From Bacteroidota bacterium (GTDB lineage Bacteria; Bacteroidota; Kryptoniia; Kryptoniales; JAKASW01), in NCBI GenBank assembly GCA_021785235.1, contig JAJYGB010000621.1, positions 1-10,922 on the forward strand: a DNA stretch of 10,922 nucleotides. Reading direction: 5' to 3'. The stretch's first letter is position 1. The number at the start of each line of letters is the position of its first letter. The notes under the pieces were generated by a model. The model did no database searches and was not told where the DNA came from. It was given only the letters and a program-made list of their open reading frames with translations. Below, in pieces: positions 1 to 8,540 of the stretch. Made by a program: the position numbers and the translations under genes.

Positions 1-2402
1 ATCGATTCTTTGTACACCGGCGACGAAGGTCCCGGTTCCTTCCCGTTGAGGGTATATCGAATGACAGCGTCCTTCCTGGCACAGGACAAGTCGACGCGGG
101 CTGATTTATAGAAGACTTCCCCCGTCGAATGAATCGATACCATTGGAACGACATTGTGATCGGGCGCCATCACAAACAGACCGGGGTTATGAGTTCCCCA
201 CTCTTTATTCGGCGTCGACGCCATTTCAAAATGTATGACTCCGCCGTGAGCGACGTCTGACTGAGTCAGGTAGGCGTGATCATACGGATGCCCGTCAAGA
301 GTAGCCGACTGGATGTACTTCGCCTCGTCTGAAACGCCGCTCGCCTCTATGGTGAACTTCTTGCCGTTGCCGAGATCGATGGTTACTCTTCTGAAGAGGG
401 GTGTGCCGATAGCATACACGTTTTGGCCCGGAGTAACGGGATAGAACCCCATCGCGCTGAAGACATACCACGCCGACATTTGGCCGCAATCATCATTACC
501 GGGGAGTCCGTCCGTGCTGTCGGTGTAAAGCGACATGATCTTTCTGATAATGTTCTGGGTCTTCCATGGCATACCGGCGTAGTCGTAGAGGTAACCGATG
601 TGGTGGCTCTGTTCGTCTCCCTGCGCGTCCTGCCCGACCATACCTGTAATATCGGGGTCGGGCCTTCCGGCCAATTCTGTAGGAGCATTGAAGAGCGAAT
701 CGAGCTTTGCCGCAAACTTTTCTTTGCCGCCGAATAGTTTGATCAGCCCGCCGATATCCTGGGGAACAAAGAATGTGTACTGCCACGCGTTCGCCTCTGT
801 GTATTGGCCTGTCACCGCGAACGGGTCGAACGGCGTGATCCATTTCCCATCGGCGAGTTTGCCTCGCACGAAACAGTCGGCGGTATCAAAAACATTCTGG
901 TAGAAGAGCGACCTCTGGTTAAACTGACGATAGTCGTTCATTTTGCCGAGCTTTTTCGCAAGCTGGGCGATGCACCAGTCGTCGTACGCGTATTCCATGG
1001 TCTTAGAAACTGACGCGTCTTCCTTATCGGCGGGAATATATCCGCGCGTCTTGTAATACTTGAGTCCCTGCCAGTTCAAGTCGGCGCTATGCTTCATCGC
1101 GGCAAAGGCGGTATCGATGTTGAAGCCGCGGATCCCCTTCATGTACGCGTCGAAGATTACAGGCACGGAAGGATAACCGATCATAGTGTAGGTTTCATTT
1201 CCCCAGAGAGGCCAGACGGGGAGAAGACCCTGCTGCTTATATTCATGGAGAAGCGAGAAGACGAAATCGCGGTCGCGCTGCGGTTCGATAAGCGTCATGA
1301 GCGGGAACTCGGCTCTGAATACGTCCCACAAGGAGAAGACCGTGTAGTTCGTGAATCCCTTCGCCACATGTATCTTGTGATCCATCCCGAAATATTTTCC
1401 GTCCACGTCCTGGAAAATAGTCGGATCCATCATGGTGTGGTAAAGCGCTGTATAGAAGGTTACTTTCTCGGCGTGCGTGCCGCCTTCGACTTTTATCTTT
1501 CCCAGCTCCTTATTCCATGCCAGGTGCGCTGCCTCCCGATATTTGCTAAAATCGAAATTCGGCATCTCAGCGGCGAGATTCTTCTTAGCGCCTTCCAAGC
1601 TGACGCCTGAAATTCCAACCCGAGCCAGTACGGCTTCACCGTTTTTGGTCGTGAAGGTAACGTACGCTTTTACGCTGTCCCCCTTCGCTTCGCGACTCCC
1701 CGGCGTGATCTGATCGCCGTAGGCAGTCCCGAATTTCTCGAAAGGTCTAGAGAACTCCGCGACGAAGTAAACGTTGCGGTCGCTCGCCCACCCGTGCGAC
1801 TGCCGCATTCCCTCAATCCATCTGTTGCCGATTATTTTTACCCAGCCTCCGGTGCATGTGTTCCCGATGCCGTGCTGGAGATCTATAATGACGTTTGAAC
1901 TGTCTGAAGCGGGATAGATGTATTTATGCATTCCGCACCTGTCGGTCGCGGTCAACTCGACTTTCACATCGTATCGTGAAAGAAGGACGCTGTAATAGCC
2001 GGGGGTCGCCACTTCAGAAGAATGGCTGAACCACGAACGGAACCCGGCGGCTGGGTCGTCGACGCTTCCCGGGACGACGCGGATTTTGCCGACGGTCGGC
2101 ATAAATAAAATGTCTCCATAGTCCATCGCGCCGGTACCGCTAAGGTGTGTGTGGCTGAACCCCATTATCGTCTTGGACGAATAGTTGTATCCCGAGCACC
2201 AATCCCAACCCGTAGTTTGTTCGTCGGGGCTGAGCTGAACCATGCCGAACGGCATTGTCGCACCAGGAATAACGTGCCCATGTCCCCCCGTTCCTATCAT
2301 CGGATCGACATATTTTGTGAAATCATCCCGCTGCGCCATCGTCAATGAATTCATCAGCAACAGGAAGAAAGCCGATACAAGAAGCGTCAACAATTTTTTC
2401 AT
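1..2402 (-). CDS. Secreted glycoside hydrolase family 92 (alpha-mannosidase-like), 3' end cut by window edge
   Basis: The reading frame starts at ATG 2402 and stays open for 800 codons to the window edge without a stop, so the C-terminus is missing. Residues 1-23 form a signal peptide (MKKLL, hydrophobic core, TMA before Q24), so the product is exported. GH92 hallmarks follow: the N-terminal YVDPMIGTGGHGH block (31-43) and the PFGMVQLSPD block (51-60), GFSHTHLSGTG (81-91), NYTVFSLWD (352-360), WGNET (400-404), the EANAWQY motif (536-542, where I place the family's general acid, E536), and GNDDCGQMSAWYV (635-647, containing the aspartates of the proposed base). The family comprises calcium-dependent inverting exo-alpha-mannosidases acting on N-glycan or mannan-type glycans. 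Linkage specificity cannot be read from sequence. Residues about 760-800 (SARVDLSC..., IRYTLNGKEP) resemble the beta-sandwich domain seen at the C-terminus of chitobiases and hexosaminidases (CHB_HEX_C type), added after the usual catalytic core. The gene is separated from the upstream kinase by 331 bases and probably has its own promoter. Family assignment is firm; substrate is inferred. Confidence 0.93.
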   Translation of the reverse strand, partial: MKKLLTLLVSAFFLLLMNSLTMAQRDDFTKYVDPMIGTGGHGHVIPGATMPFGMVQLSPDEQTTGWDWCSGYNYSSKTIMGFSHTHLSGTGAMDYGDILFMPTVGKIRVVPGSVDDPAAGFRSWFSHSSEVATPGYYSVLLSRYDVKVELTATDRCGMHKYIYPASDSSNVIIDLQHGIGNTCTGGWVKIIGNRWIEGMRQSHGWASDRNVYFVAEFSRPFEKFGTAYGDQITPGSREAKGDSVKAYVTFTTKNGEAVLARVGISGVSLEGAKKNLAAEMPNFDFSKYREAAHLAWNKELGKIKVEGGTHAEKVTFYTALYHTMMDPTIFQDVDGKYFGMDHKIHVAKGFTNYTVFSLWDVFRAEFPLMTLIEPQRDRDFVFSLLHEYKQQGLLPVWPLWGNETYTMIGYPSVPVIFDAYMKGIRGFNIDTAFAAMKHSADLNWQGLKYYKTRGYIPADKEDASVSKTMEYAYDDWCIAQLAKKLGKMNDYRQFNQRSLFYQNVFDTADCFVRGKLADGKWITPFDPFAVTGQYTEANAWQYTFFVPQDIGGLIKLFGGKEKFAAKLDSLFNAPTELAGRPDPDITGMVGQDAQGDEQSHHIGYLYDYAGMPWKTQNIIRKIMSLYTDSTDGLPGNDDCGQMSAWYVFSAMGFYPVTPGQNVYAIGTPLFRRVTIDLGNGKKFTIEASGVSDEAKYIQSATLDGHPYDHAYLTQSDVAHGGVIHFEMASTPNKEWGTHNPGLFVMAPDHNVVPMVSIHSTGEVFYKSARVDLSCARKDAVIRYTLNGKEPGPSSPVYKES

Positions 2403-2409
2403 CGGATTA

Positions 2410-2415
2410 ACCTCA
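2410..2415 (-). promoter_or_regulatory. Ribosome binding site of the GH92 gene
   Basis: The minus strand reads TGAGGT seven bases before ATG 2402. This supports that ATG, which is also the one giving a complete signal peptide. Confidence 0.6.
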
Positions 2416-2514
2416 GGTTTTCTCTGTTATTGAAAGCCGGATTGGAGCTTCAAACGATTACCATGCGTGAAACTTTCCAGTGAGAGCGAGAGTGCTTTCT
2501 TCTCTTGCCAGTCA

Positions 2515-2543
2515 ATATTAATCAAAGGCGCGTATTTTTCCAA
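2515..2543 (-). promoter_or_regulatory. Possible sigma70-type promoter for the GH92 gene
   Basis: On the minus strand TTGGAA (2543-2538) is followed after exactly 17 bases by TAATAT (2520-2515); each box matches 4 of 6 consensus positions. Transcription would start about 105 bases before the ATG. The region is AT-rich and lies in the correct gap. Two 4/6 boxes can arise by chance, and if the organism belongs to Bacteroidota its housekeeping promoters may differ from this consensus. Confidence 0.3.
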
Positions 2544-2591
2544 CGAAAACAATCCGAGGGGGTAGTGTTGACATTCCAATTAAGAATCAAT

Positions 2592-2637
2592 ATGGCCTTT
2601 TCGGTCAGATAACGTTTTCCGGCGCCGAAAGGGCCAT
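2592..2637. repeat. Imperfect inverted repeat between the hybrid kinase and GH92 genes
   Basis: The arm ATGGCCTTTTCGG (2592-2604) and the arm CCGAAAGGGCCAT (2625-2637) are complementary at 12 of 13 positions, and the single mismatch can be a G-U pair in one of the two transcripts. The 20-base loop contains the 8-base palindrome CGGCGCCG (2620-2627), which overlaps the second arm and could form a competing hairpin. It lies about 100 bases after the kinase stop and about 50 bases upstream of the possible GH92 promoter. In the minus-strand direction the bases after the hairpin are AT-rich but form no clear U-run, so it is a poor intrinsic terminator. An operator or an RNA-processing hairpin are alternatives. 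Confidence 0.5.
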
Positions 2638-2733
2638 CGGTAGCGCTTACCATTCAACAATCAAGACCACTTACATGTCCGAAGAGCTCGTTTATTCATA
2701 GGAAGGATTAACAGCTGACTTCTCAGACGATAC

Positions 2734-5700
2734 TCAAGAATCGGAATCCAGGACAGTTCGCACGGCGGACTGCATCTGCCTAGGCGAGTACGGCTTCTGA
2801 ACGAACATACGCACGCCCGCTTTGGAAAGTTCTTCCTGGCTTTCCGCTTCTAAGAAGCCGCTCACTACGATGACGCGCGCGGATGGGTTTGCAGCCAGAA
2901 TCTCTCTCACCACCTGTCCGCCGTCCAACTTTGGAAGTCCGAAATCCACAACGACAAGATCTATCTTCTTCATTTGGCGATGAAAGATCTCCAGGCCTGC
3001 CTCACCGTCACTTGCGGCAATCACCGTATAACCTTCCGGCAACAAGGTGTTCCGCACAATATCCTGCAGCATTTCCTCGTCTTCGATAACGAGAATCGTT
3101 TCCTCACCTCCCTCGCCATTCTCACCGCCATCATCAGGCGGAATGGAGTCGTCAGGCTCTTCATTTCCCACGGGGAAATACAAATTGAAAGCTGTCCCTT
3201 TCCCTTCTTCGCTCTCGACTTCGATCAGTCCATGATGGGTTTCCAGTATTGAATAGACCATAGCCAGCCCGAGCCCGGTTCCCTTTCCAGGGCTCTTCGT
3301 CGTAAAAAACGGGTCAAAGATTTTCTCTCTTGTTTCCTCGCTCATCCCCGTGCCGGTATCTGACACCTTGACGAAAACATACTTTTCTGATTTCACACGA
3401 ACGAACTTGTCTCTTATGGATGACCGGTCGATGACCGAAGTCAAAAGATGCAGTTTTCCTCCGGTCGGCATAGCGTCTCTGGAGTTTATGCACAGGTTCA
3501 AAAACACCTGATGAAGTTGGGAGGCGTCAGCCATAACGGATGGCAACTCCGGCGCGAGGTCTTTATTCACTACTATGGTCTTCGGAAAAGTTTCCCCCAG
3601 TAGCTTCGCGACTTCTTCAAGGATCTGATTCAGATTAACAGGAGAGAAAACCATTTCAGTTTTGCGGGCAACCGTCAGAAGTTGTTTAACGAGGGACGCC
3701 CCGCGCTGCGACGCGATCCGGATTGCTTCAAGACCTTTGAGTAACCTGGAGTCTTCCGGCTTCTTCTTCAAAAGGAGCAATGAATTGCCCAGTATTATTC
3801 CAAGAAGGTTATTGAAATCGTGGGCAATTCCACCTGCCAGAATTCCAAGGCTTTCGAACTTCTGCGCCTGTTGCAACTGGCGCTCAAGTTCTTTCTTCCT
3901 CCTTTGAGCATTGGTAATTTCTGCTTCCGCTTCCTTCCGTTCCGAGATATCTCTGACCACACCGATCACTCCGTTCCGCCGGCCAGCCCGATAAATCGCC
4001 GAGTCGACTTCACAAACGACGATAGATCCGTCATTCCTCTTGAGTCTCAGCTCCACATCCTTTGCCGGTTCTCCCGTCAGCATGATATCCGTGAAATGTA
4101 GAGTGGCCTTTTCTATGTCTTCCTCGACTAGAAAATCGGCGAAGTGGCTTCCTATCACCTCCTCGGGTCTGCGACCGATGATGTGCTCTACCGCTCCCGA
4201 CACAAATACAAGTTTGCCGTCCGAATCGACCACGATGACAGTATCATTCATCTGTTCCATGATTGTCCGAAGCTTCTCTTCACTTGCACTGAGCGCCGCC
4301 TCCGCTGACTTTCGGGCTGTTATATCACGATTGCTTCCGCGCGAGCCGAGCCAGATTCCGTCTCTTCCGAACACAGGCTGGCAAACGTGGTTCACCCATT
4401 TGATTTCTCCATCACGGCCCACAAGCCGGAAGTCCAAAGATCCAGGGGCCATCTTACGAATGTCATCAAAGTGACACCGCACCATTTTTCTGTCATCCTT
4501 GTGGACGCGTTTGAAAAGCAGGTTAGGATCTTTCATAAAATCTTCCGGCTTGTACCCCGTGATGCGTTCGCAGGACGGCGACACGTAAATGAAGTTGCCG
4601 TCAGGGTCGGTCCAGTATTCCCAGTCGTACGTAAAATCCGCGACAGTTTTGAATCTCTCTTCGCTGTTCGCGAGGTTTACCTGAGCAAGATTCCTTTCGC
4701 GCTCGATCTCAATAGTCTCCACGGCGAAAGATATATCTTCACCTATCTCCTCCAGCATCGACCTCTCCTTTTCGGTTATCTCTTGGGAATCGTTTCTCCC
4801 AAGCATCAATACTCCGATCACGGCGCCTGATTTCGATATCGGGACAGAAGCTATCGACGTAAATGTGCGCACAAGGTCCTGCAACGCGGGAAGCTGTTCA
4901 CCGGAGAAAGACACCAAGCCATTGTTCACAATTACCCTCCCTGTTCGTATTGAATCACTGAGCGGGCTCCTGTTGAGGGGTGTCCTCGCAATGTCTAGAG
5001 TAGAATATGCCGGCTCGTATCCGTCTGAAGAGCGCCAGGCAGTTATCGAAACGGCCTCTCCCTCATCAACCACCAGACCGATCATCGCAATCGCAAACCC
5101 ACCGACTTCAACAGCCACCCTGCAAGCTTCGTCGAAAAGGGATGGTTCGTCTTTGGCTCGGACAATTGAATGATTTATGCCACTCAGCGTGGCGTAGAGC
5201 CTGTTGTTGTTCCGTCCAATCTCGGTGGCTATACAGCTCGGCCTCATATCGGTAACTACGGCGGCTATAGATCCATCGTTAAGAAGTTTCTGCCTCATCT
5301 TAACGGGTATGTGACTCCCGTCTTTGCCTATCAAGCGAACATTCACGTTGTTCATGTTTTCGGACAAGGCATGACCGGATTTCAGTATTTTCCCATTCAC
5401 GTCCAGCTCATGAATGAAGTCGAGGAAATACCTTCCGATGATTTCTTCGCGTTTGTATCCAAGCAACACAGCAGCGGACGAGTTTATCTCTACGCACTTC
5501 CCGCTGTCGTTCCAAACAAAAACACCTTCGGACATTTCATCTAAAAGATCGGAGAGAAAATGAGCGGCGGCATGAAACCGCGCGTCATCAGACTTCGTGT
5601 TATCGCTCTTCACGAACTTCGTCCCGGAACCCCGATCATTTTTTCCGTTCAACGAGGAGGGAGCGGCGACGGCGCCGCTCCTCTCGTTAGCTCCCCTCGA

Positions 5701-5763
5701 GCCGTTACGCATTCTGAATCGCTCCGTTCTCGGCGACGACCAAACGGCCGCGCTTCTCATCAC
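2734..5763 (-). CDS. Hybrid sensor histidine kinase, PAS-GAF-PAS-PAS-HisKA-HATPase-REC
   Basis: A 1009-residue soluble multidomain kinase with no membrane segment. After a variable, probably disordered first 60 residues come PAS1 (about 65-175), a GAF domain (about 185-355), PAS2 (about 368-488, ending in DITARKSAE), PAS3 (about 495-613, ending in ISERKEAE), a short coiled coil (614-635), the H-box GGIAHDFNN with phospho-accepting H648, and the ATPase domain: N-box [11 protein letters not shown] around N760, G1 DTGTGM 802-807, F-box FDPFF 816-820, G2 GKGTGLGLA 826-834. A flexible acidic linker (868-888) leads to a receiver domain with acidic pocket EDEE 894-897, phospho-acceptor D940, S968 and K990. 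All catalytic residues are present, so autophosphorylation and transfer to D940 are expected. The AHDFNN H-box is typical of HPK4-like kinases. There is no DNA-binding output domain, so a downstream partner is needed. It is the last gene of the cheW-MCP operon. Numbering is from GTG 5763; ATG 5760, the next codon, is the likelier initiator, and ATG 5712 is another option. Confidence 0.92.
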   Translation of the reverse strand: MMRSAAVWSSPRTERFRMRNGSRGANERSGAVAAPSSLNGKNDRGSGTKFVKSDNTKSDDARFHAAAHFLSDLLDEMSEGVFVWNDSGKCVEINSSAAVLLGYKREEIIGRYFLDFIHELDVNGKILKSGHALSENMNNVNVRLIGKDGSHIPVKMRQKLLNDGSIAAVVTDMRPSCIATEIGRNNNRLYATLSGINHSIVRAKDEPSLFDEACRVAVEVGGFAIAMIGLVVDEGEAVSITAWRSSDGYEPAYSTLDIARTPLNRSPLSDSIRTGRVIVNNGLVSFSGEQLPALQDLVRTFTSIASVPISKSGAVIGVLMLGRNDSQEITEKERSMLEEIGEDISFAVETIEIERERNLAQVNLANSEERFKTVADFTYDWEYWTDPDGNFIYVSPSCERITGYKPEDFMKDPNLLFKRVHKDDRKMVRCHFDDIRKMAPGSLDFRLVGRDGEIKWVNHVCQPVFGRDGIWLGSRGSNRDITARKSAEAALSASEEKLRTIMEQMNDTVIVVDSDGKLVFVSGAVEHIIGRRPEEVIGSHFADFLVEEDIEKATLHFTDIMLTGEPAKDVELRLKRNDGSIVVCEVDSAIYRAGRRNGVIGVVRDISERKEAEAEITNAQRRKKELERQLQQAQKFESLGILAGGIAHDFNNLLGIILGNSLLLLKKKPEDSRLLKGLEAIRIASQRGASLVKQLLTVARKTEMVFSPVNLNQILEEVAKLLGETFPKTIVVNKDLAPELPSVMADASQLHQVFLNLCINSRDAMPTGGKLHLLTSVIDRSSIRDKFVRVKSEKYVFVKVSDTGTGMSEETREKIFDPFFTTKSPGKGTGLGLAMVYSILETHHGLIEVESEEGKGTAFNLYFPVGNEEPDDSIPPDDGGENGEGGEETILVIEDEEMLQDIVRNTLLPEGYTVIAASDGEAGLEIFHRQMKKIDLVVVDFGLPKLDGGQVVREILAANPSARVIVVSGFLEAESQEELSKAGVRMFVQKPYSPRQMQSAVRTVLDSDS

Positions 5764-7795
5764 TCATCCTTCCCCTCAATTCCGACACCTTGAACCTGGA
5801 GATGAGGATCCGGAGATTTTCGGTCAAGCGGTTGAGGTCATTCGCAGCGTTGGCGATCTGCTGAGTGCCTGAAGCGCTCTCGCTAGACACACTGCTTATT
5901 CCCTCGATATTCCTGCTAATCTGCTCGGCCGCAGTAGATTGCTGTTCACTTGCAGCCGCGACCTGCGAGACGAGATCCGCAACCTTGTCTGATCCCTGGA
6001 CGATTTCACGGAGGGCTTCGCCTGCTTTGTCAGCAAGCTTCTTTCCTCGCTCCACTTCCGCATTTCCGGCATCAATCGCGCCGACAGCTTCGCCTGTTTC
6101 GGCCTGGATACGCTGTATCATCTCGGCGATCTCCTTCGTTGCCTTGGTGGTCCTCTCCGCCAGTCTTCTTACCTCGTCGGCGACGACGGCAAATCCGCGC
6201 CCCTGTTCGCCGGCTCTTGCCGCCTCAATGGCCGCATTCAGAGCGAGGAGATTCGTCTGGTCGGCGATATCGTCGATCACCTGTATGATCTCGCCTATTT
6301 CGGAGCTGCTCTTCCCGAGTCTCTGGATCTTCTCGGACGACATCTTTACAACCTGAGCGATGCGGTCCATTCCTTCTATCGTTTGGCCGATCACATCGCC
6401 TCCTTCCCCTGCAATTCTGCGAGATTCCTTTGCTGCATCTGCGAGGGCGCCGGTATTTTTAGTGGTCTCCATTATGGTCTTAGCCATTTCTTCGACGGCA
6501 CCTGCCACCTCGATCGCCTGAGCGCTCTGTTCCTGCGCTCCTGCCGCCATTTGCTCGATGCTTGCAGAGATCTCGGTGGATGAACTCGCGGTAACCTCGA
6601 CGGACTCTCTAACTTCCGAGATCACTTTCTCCAGAGACTCGCCCAGGAGCCTGGTATGATCCTGAAGGTTTTTGTAATTACCGCGGTATTCGCCTTCCAT
6701 CCTCGCGGTCAGATCGCCTTCAGATATCCTCGCCATGACGTCCTCGCCTTTCATCACGACCGCCACAATCTCTTCTAAAGTTTTGTTAAAAGCTTCCAAT
6801 ATAGTCCTATACGCGCCATTGAGCTTTCTGACGTCTGCTCTCTTTCCAAGCTCGCCTACGACGGTACTCTGCCTGACACTCTCAGTCTGCACGAGCAGTT
6901 CCTTGAGCGCGTTCCTTACCTCTTCATAAGCATCGACGCTACTCTGGGTTCTGTAGATAATTTGGTCGACAGTACGTGCTATTTCACCGATCTCATCCTG
7001 CCGGCTCAATTGCAGCGGCTGCGTCACTTTCTCCACTTTGTTGTCGAGGTCGCCGCCGGCTATTGCAAGCAGGCCATTGCCAAGATTTGTTACGCATGCA
7101 GACTGAAGCTGCGCGATCCTCTCCTTCACAAGTTTCATTGGTCGATCTATCTGCGCGGAAATAAAAATGGCTAGCAGAATGCCTGCAAGAGCCGCGATTG
7201 CAGTGACCGAAATCAACGCTACTATCGTGCCATGCTCAGCTGCGAGAGAAGACTCGTAGAGTTTCCGCGACTCGCCGGTCTGAATTGCTATCAAGTGATC
7301 GATCGATGCGGACAATTTCAGGAAAGGCCCTCGTCCCTGTTTGGCAATTGCCGCTGCAACGACTCCGGTTCCGGAGCTTTTTCCGAGATTCAACAGGTCC
7401 TGGACGTCGCTTGCGTAATTGGCCGAAAGGCTCAGGTACGATTTAAAATTCTCTCTCTCTTCGCTCGTCATGTATGTGCCGGCATAGGTCTGTACAAGCG
7501 AATCTATCTGCGTTTTGTAACCAGCGATCTCGGCAGTGATTTGACGCCGCTGGGCCGGATCCGAATTGATCGAATACAGAAGAGTCCTTGTCCTGATCTT
7601 GCTCCATCTCTCCATGATCCCATCCAACTCGACAGCCGGAATCAGCCTGTCGGTGTACATGGATTCCATTCGGGGGGTTATTTGCATTACGCCATTGTAC
7701 CCTGACACCCCGACTATCACGGTCAGCGTCAACACTGTTCCGAAAGAAAGCAGAAGTTTGTTTCGGAGTTTCATATTAGAAAACCACTTTGTCAT
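5705..7795 (-). CDS. Methyl-accepting chemotaxis protein with four-helix-bundle sensor and two HAMP-like units
   Basis: A 696-residue inner-membrane chemoreceptor. A short basic N-terminus precedes TM1 (about 14-35). The outside region (about 36-188) is all-helical and fits a 4HB_MCP ligand-binding domain. TM2 is about 189-213. A HAMP-type linker follows (about 214-285), then the segment around [20 protein letters not shown] (315-334), resembling linkers of poly-HAMP receptors, and a second HAMP-like unit (about 340-395, [10 protein letters not shown]). The cytoplasmic signalling coiled coil runs about 400-665. Its conserved hairpin tip (about 500-548: [40 protein letters not shown]) binds CheW and CheA. 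Paired Glu/Gln sites such as [12 protein letters not shown] and [13 protein letters not shown] look suited to adaptive methylation. The C-terminus (ENGAIQNA) lacks an aromatic NWETF-like tether for CheR/CheB. ATG 7795 has an AAGGA site and lies 18 bases after the cheW stop. The 3' end overlaps the hybrid kinase gene by up to 59 bases. The ligand is unknown. Confidence 0.95.
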   Translation of the reverse strand: MTKWFSNMKLRNKLLLSFGTVLTLTVIVGVSGYNGVMQITPRMESMYTDRLIPAVELDGIMERWSKIRTRTLLYSINSDPAQRRQITAEIAGYKTQIDSLVQTYAGTYMTSEERENFKSYLSLSANYASDVQDLLNLGKSSGTGVVAAAIAKQGRGPFLKLSASIDHLIAIQTGESRKLYESSLAAEHGTIVALISVTAIAALAGILLAIFISAQIDRPMKLVKERIAQLQSACVTNLGNGLLAIAGGDLDNKVEKVTQPLQLSRQDEIGEIARTVDQIIYRTQSSVDAYEEVRNALKELLVQTESVRQSTVVGELGKRADVRKLNGAYRTILEAFNKTLEEIVAVVMKGEDVMARISEGDLTARMEGEYRGNYKNLQDHTRLLGESLEKVISEVRESVEVTASSSTEISASIEQMAAGAQEQSAQAIEVAGAVEEMAKTIMETTKNTGALADAAKESRRIAGEGGDVIGQTIEGMDRIAQVVKMSSEKIQRLGKSSSEIGEIIQVIDDIADQTNLLALNAAIEAARAGEQGRGFAVVADEVRRLAERTTKATKEIAEMIQRIQAETGEAVGAIDAGNAEVERGKKLADKAGEALREIVQGSDKVADLVSQVAAASEQQSTAAEQISRNIEGISSVSSESASGTQQIANAANDLNRLTENLRILISRFKVSELRGRMSDEKRGRLVVAENGAIQNA
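5767..5777 (-). promoter_or_regulatory. Ribosome binding site of the hybrid kinase, inside the MCP gene
   Basis: The minus strand reads GAGGGGAAGGA, a strong purine-rich site ending six bases before ATG 5760. It lies within the MCP codons for Leu-Arg-Gly-Arg. It favours initiation at 5760/5763 over ATG 5712, which overlaps the MCP stop by eight bases but has only a weak GGAG-like site upstream. Confidence 0.55.
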
Positions 7796-7802
7796 TTATT
7801 TT

Positions 7803-7807
7803 TCCTT
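7803..7807 (-). promoter_or_regulatory. Ribosome binding site of the MCP gene
   Basis: The minus strand reads AAGGA seven bases before ATG 7795, in the 18-base gap after the cheW stop. Confidence 0.6.
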
Positions 7808-7813
7808 GCTCGT

Positions 7814-8308
7814 TTAGTTGATTTTTAATTCTTCAGAGGCCACATCAAACGCAGTTATCTTCTGGATGTCGAGGAGAAAGAGGAGCCTGTCGTCTAACTT
7901 CGCTATCGAGGTCACGAATCCAGATTCCGTACCTGCAGTCAATACCGGCGGCGGTTCGGTCACCGTGACGGGTATGCGAAGGACTTCTTTGACAGCGTCG
8001 ACTATAAATCCGTAGGTCTTGCCGGGAATATCTATTACCACAATGCTCGTCTCCCTGTTATACTCACGGCTTTCCATCCCCATCAGGCTTCTGAGGTTTA
8101 TAACCGGGATTACATGCCCCCGCAAGTTCATAATCCCCTCCATAAAATCGGGGGCCCCAGGAACCCTGGTCATACTCATCATCTTGTTTATCTCGCGCAC
8201 CTTCAGTATGTCGAAGCCAAACTCTTCCTTCCCGAGCTTGAACGTGACAAGCTGAATTTCTTCTTCAACAGATCCCATTTCACCTTTGCCTAGGTCTGCC
8301 GATTCCAT
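7814..8308 (-). CDS. cheW: CheW-type chemotaxis coupling protein
   Basis: A 164-residue single-domain CheW, close to the family's usual length. CheW is a cytoplasmic adaptor that links receptor tips to the P5 domain of CheA in chemosensory arrays. The CheW domain covers about residues 17-155: IQLVTFKLGKEEFGFDILKV opens it, followed by VREINKM, the conserved turn VPGAPDFMEGIMNLRGHVIPVINL (receptor- and CheA-contacting face, with R63 in the NLRG motif), YGFIVDAVKEVLRI, and LLFLLDIQKI near the end. ATG 8308 has AAGGA seven bases upstream. An alternative start at ATG 8275 (residue 11) also has an AAAGGTG-like site, and the first 15 residues are unlikely to be part of the fold. It is the first gene of the cheW-MCP-hybrid kinase operon. 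No cheA lies in the window. Confidence 0.95.
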   Translation of the reverse strand: MESADLGKGEMGSVEEEIQLVTFKLGKEEFGFDILKVREINKMMSMTRVPGAPDFMEGIMNLRGHVIPVINLRSLMGMESREYNRETSIVVIDIPGKTYGFIVDAVKEVLRIPVTVTEPPPVLTAGTESGFVTSIAKLDDRLLFLLDIQKITAFDVASEELKIN

Positions 8309-8315
8309 ATTTTCA

Positions 8316-8320
8316 TCCTT
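8316..8320 (-). promoter_or_regulatory. Ribosome binding site of cheW
   Basis: The minus strand reads AAGGA seven bases before ATG 8308, supporting that start over ATG 8275. Confidence 0.55.
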
Positions 8321-8419
8321 TCTGATTTTGTACTTGCCAAGCGCGCGGTTTTGCGAACCTGGCCGTTAAAAATCAGCGATGACGAGCGGTCGAAAAATAG
8401 AAGGGGTTATAATTGCCAG

Positions 8420-8458
8420 GTAGAACTTCTGCACGATTGCTGTCATAATGCGTTCTAC
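8420..8458. repeat. Seven-base inverted repeat upstream of cheW
   Basis: GTAGAAC (8420-8426) and GTTCTAC (8452-8458) are perfect inverted copies separated by 25 bases. The only inner pairing I see is a GCA/TGC stem. It lies about 112 to 150 bases upstream of the cheW start and just upstream of the TATAAC box. It could be an operator with two half-sites or a weak hairpin. A seven-base match can also be chance. Confidence 0.35.
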
Positions 8459-8515
8459 AAGTTTTACATGAGAAAGAAGGAGGGTAAAGGGATCGGCTTA
8501 TTACGAGTTAAGCGG

Positions 8516-8540
8516 TCCGATTGGTACGACTATCCGATTG
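8516..8540. repeat. Direct repeat TCCGATTG, two copies
   Basis: TCCGATTG occurs at 8516-8523 and again at 8533-8540, a start-to-start distance of 17 bases (about one and a half helical turns). It sits between the regulator gene and cheW, where tandem sites for a regulator would be expected. The evidence is only the repeat itself. Confidence 0.35.

Larger units (their letters stand above)
2403..2733. other. Intergenic region, kinase 3' end to GH92 5' end
   Basis: This 331-base stretch has no convincing reading frame on either strand. It holds the GH92 ribosome binding site, a possible GH92 promoter (2515-2543) and the inverted repeat at 2592-2637. The remainder, including about 95 bases directly after the kinase stop, shows nothing I can name. 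Confidence 0.6.

Noticed and set aside
383..843. Two minus-strand frames of about 110 codons inside the GH92 gene, which might suggest a frameshift.
   Set aside because: They are in other frames. The GH92 frame reads through from 2402 to the window edge as exactly 800 codons with motifs on both sides, so no frameshift is needed.
1089..1610. A 173-codon plus-strand open frame opposite the GH92 gene.
   Set aside because: The minus-strand frame carries all GH92 motifs without interruption across this region; the plus-strand product resembles no family I know.
2568..2596. A perfect TTGACA on the plus strand with TATGGC 17 bases later.
   Set aside because: No plus-strand gene follows, and the -10 match is poor; probably chance.
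8490..8497. GCCGATCC on the minus strand, resembling a flagellar sigma28 -10 box (GCCGATAA) upstream of cheW.
   Set aside because: No TAAA-type -35 element is present at the required distance.
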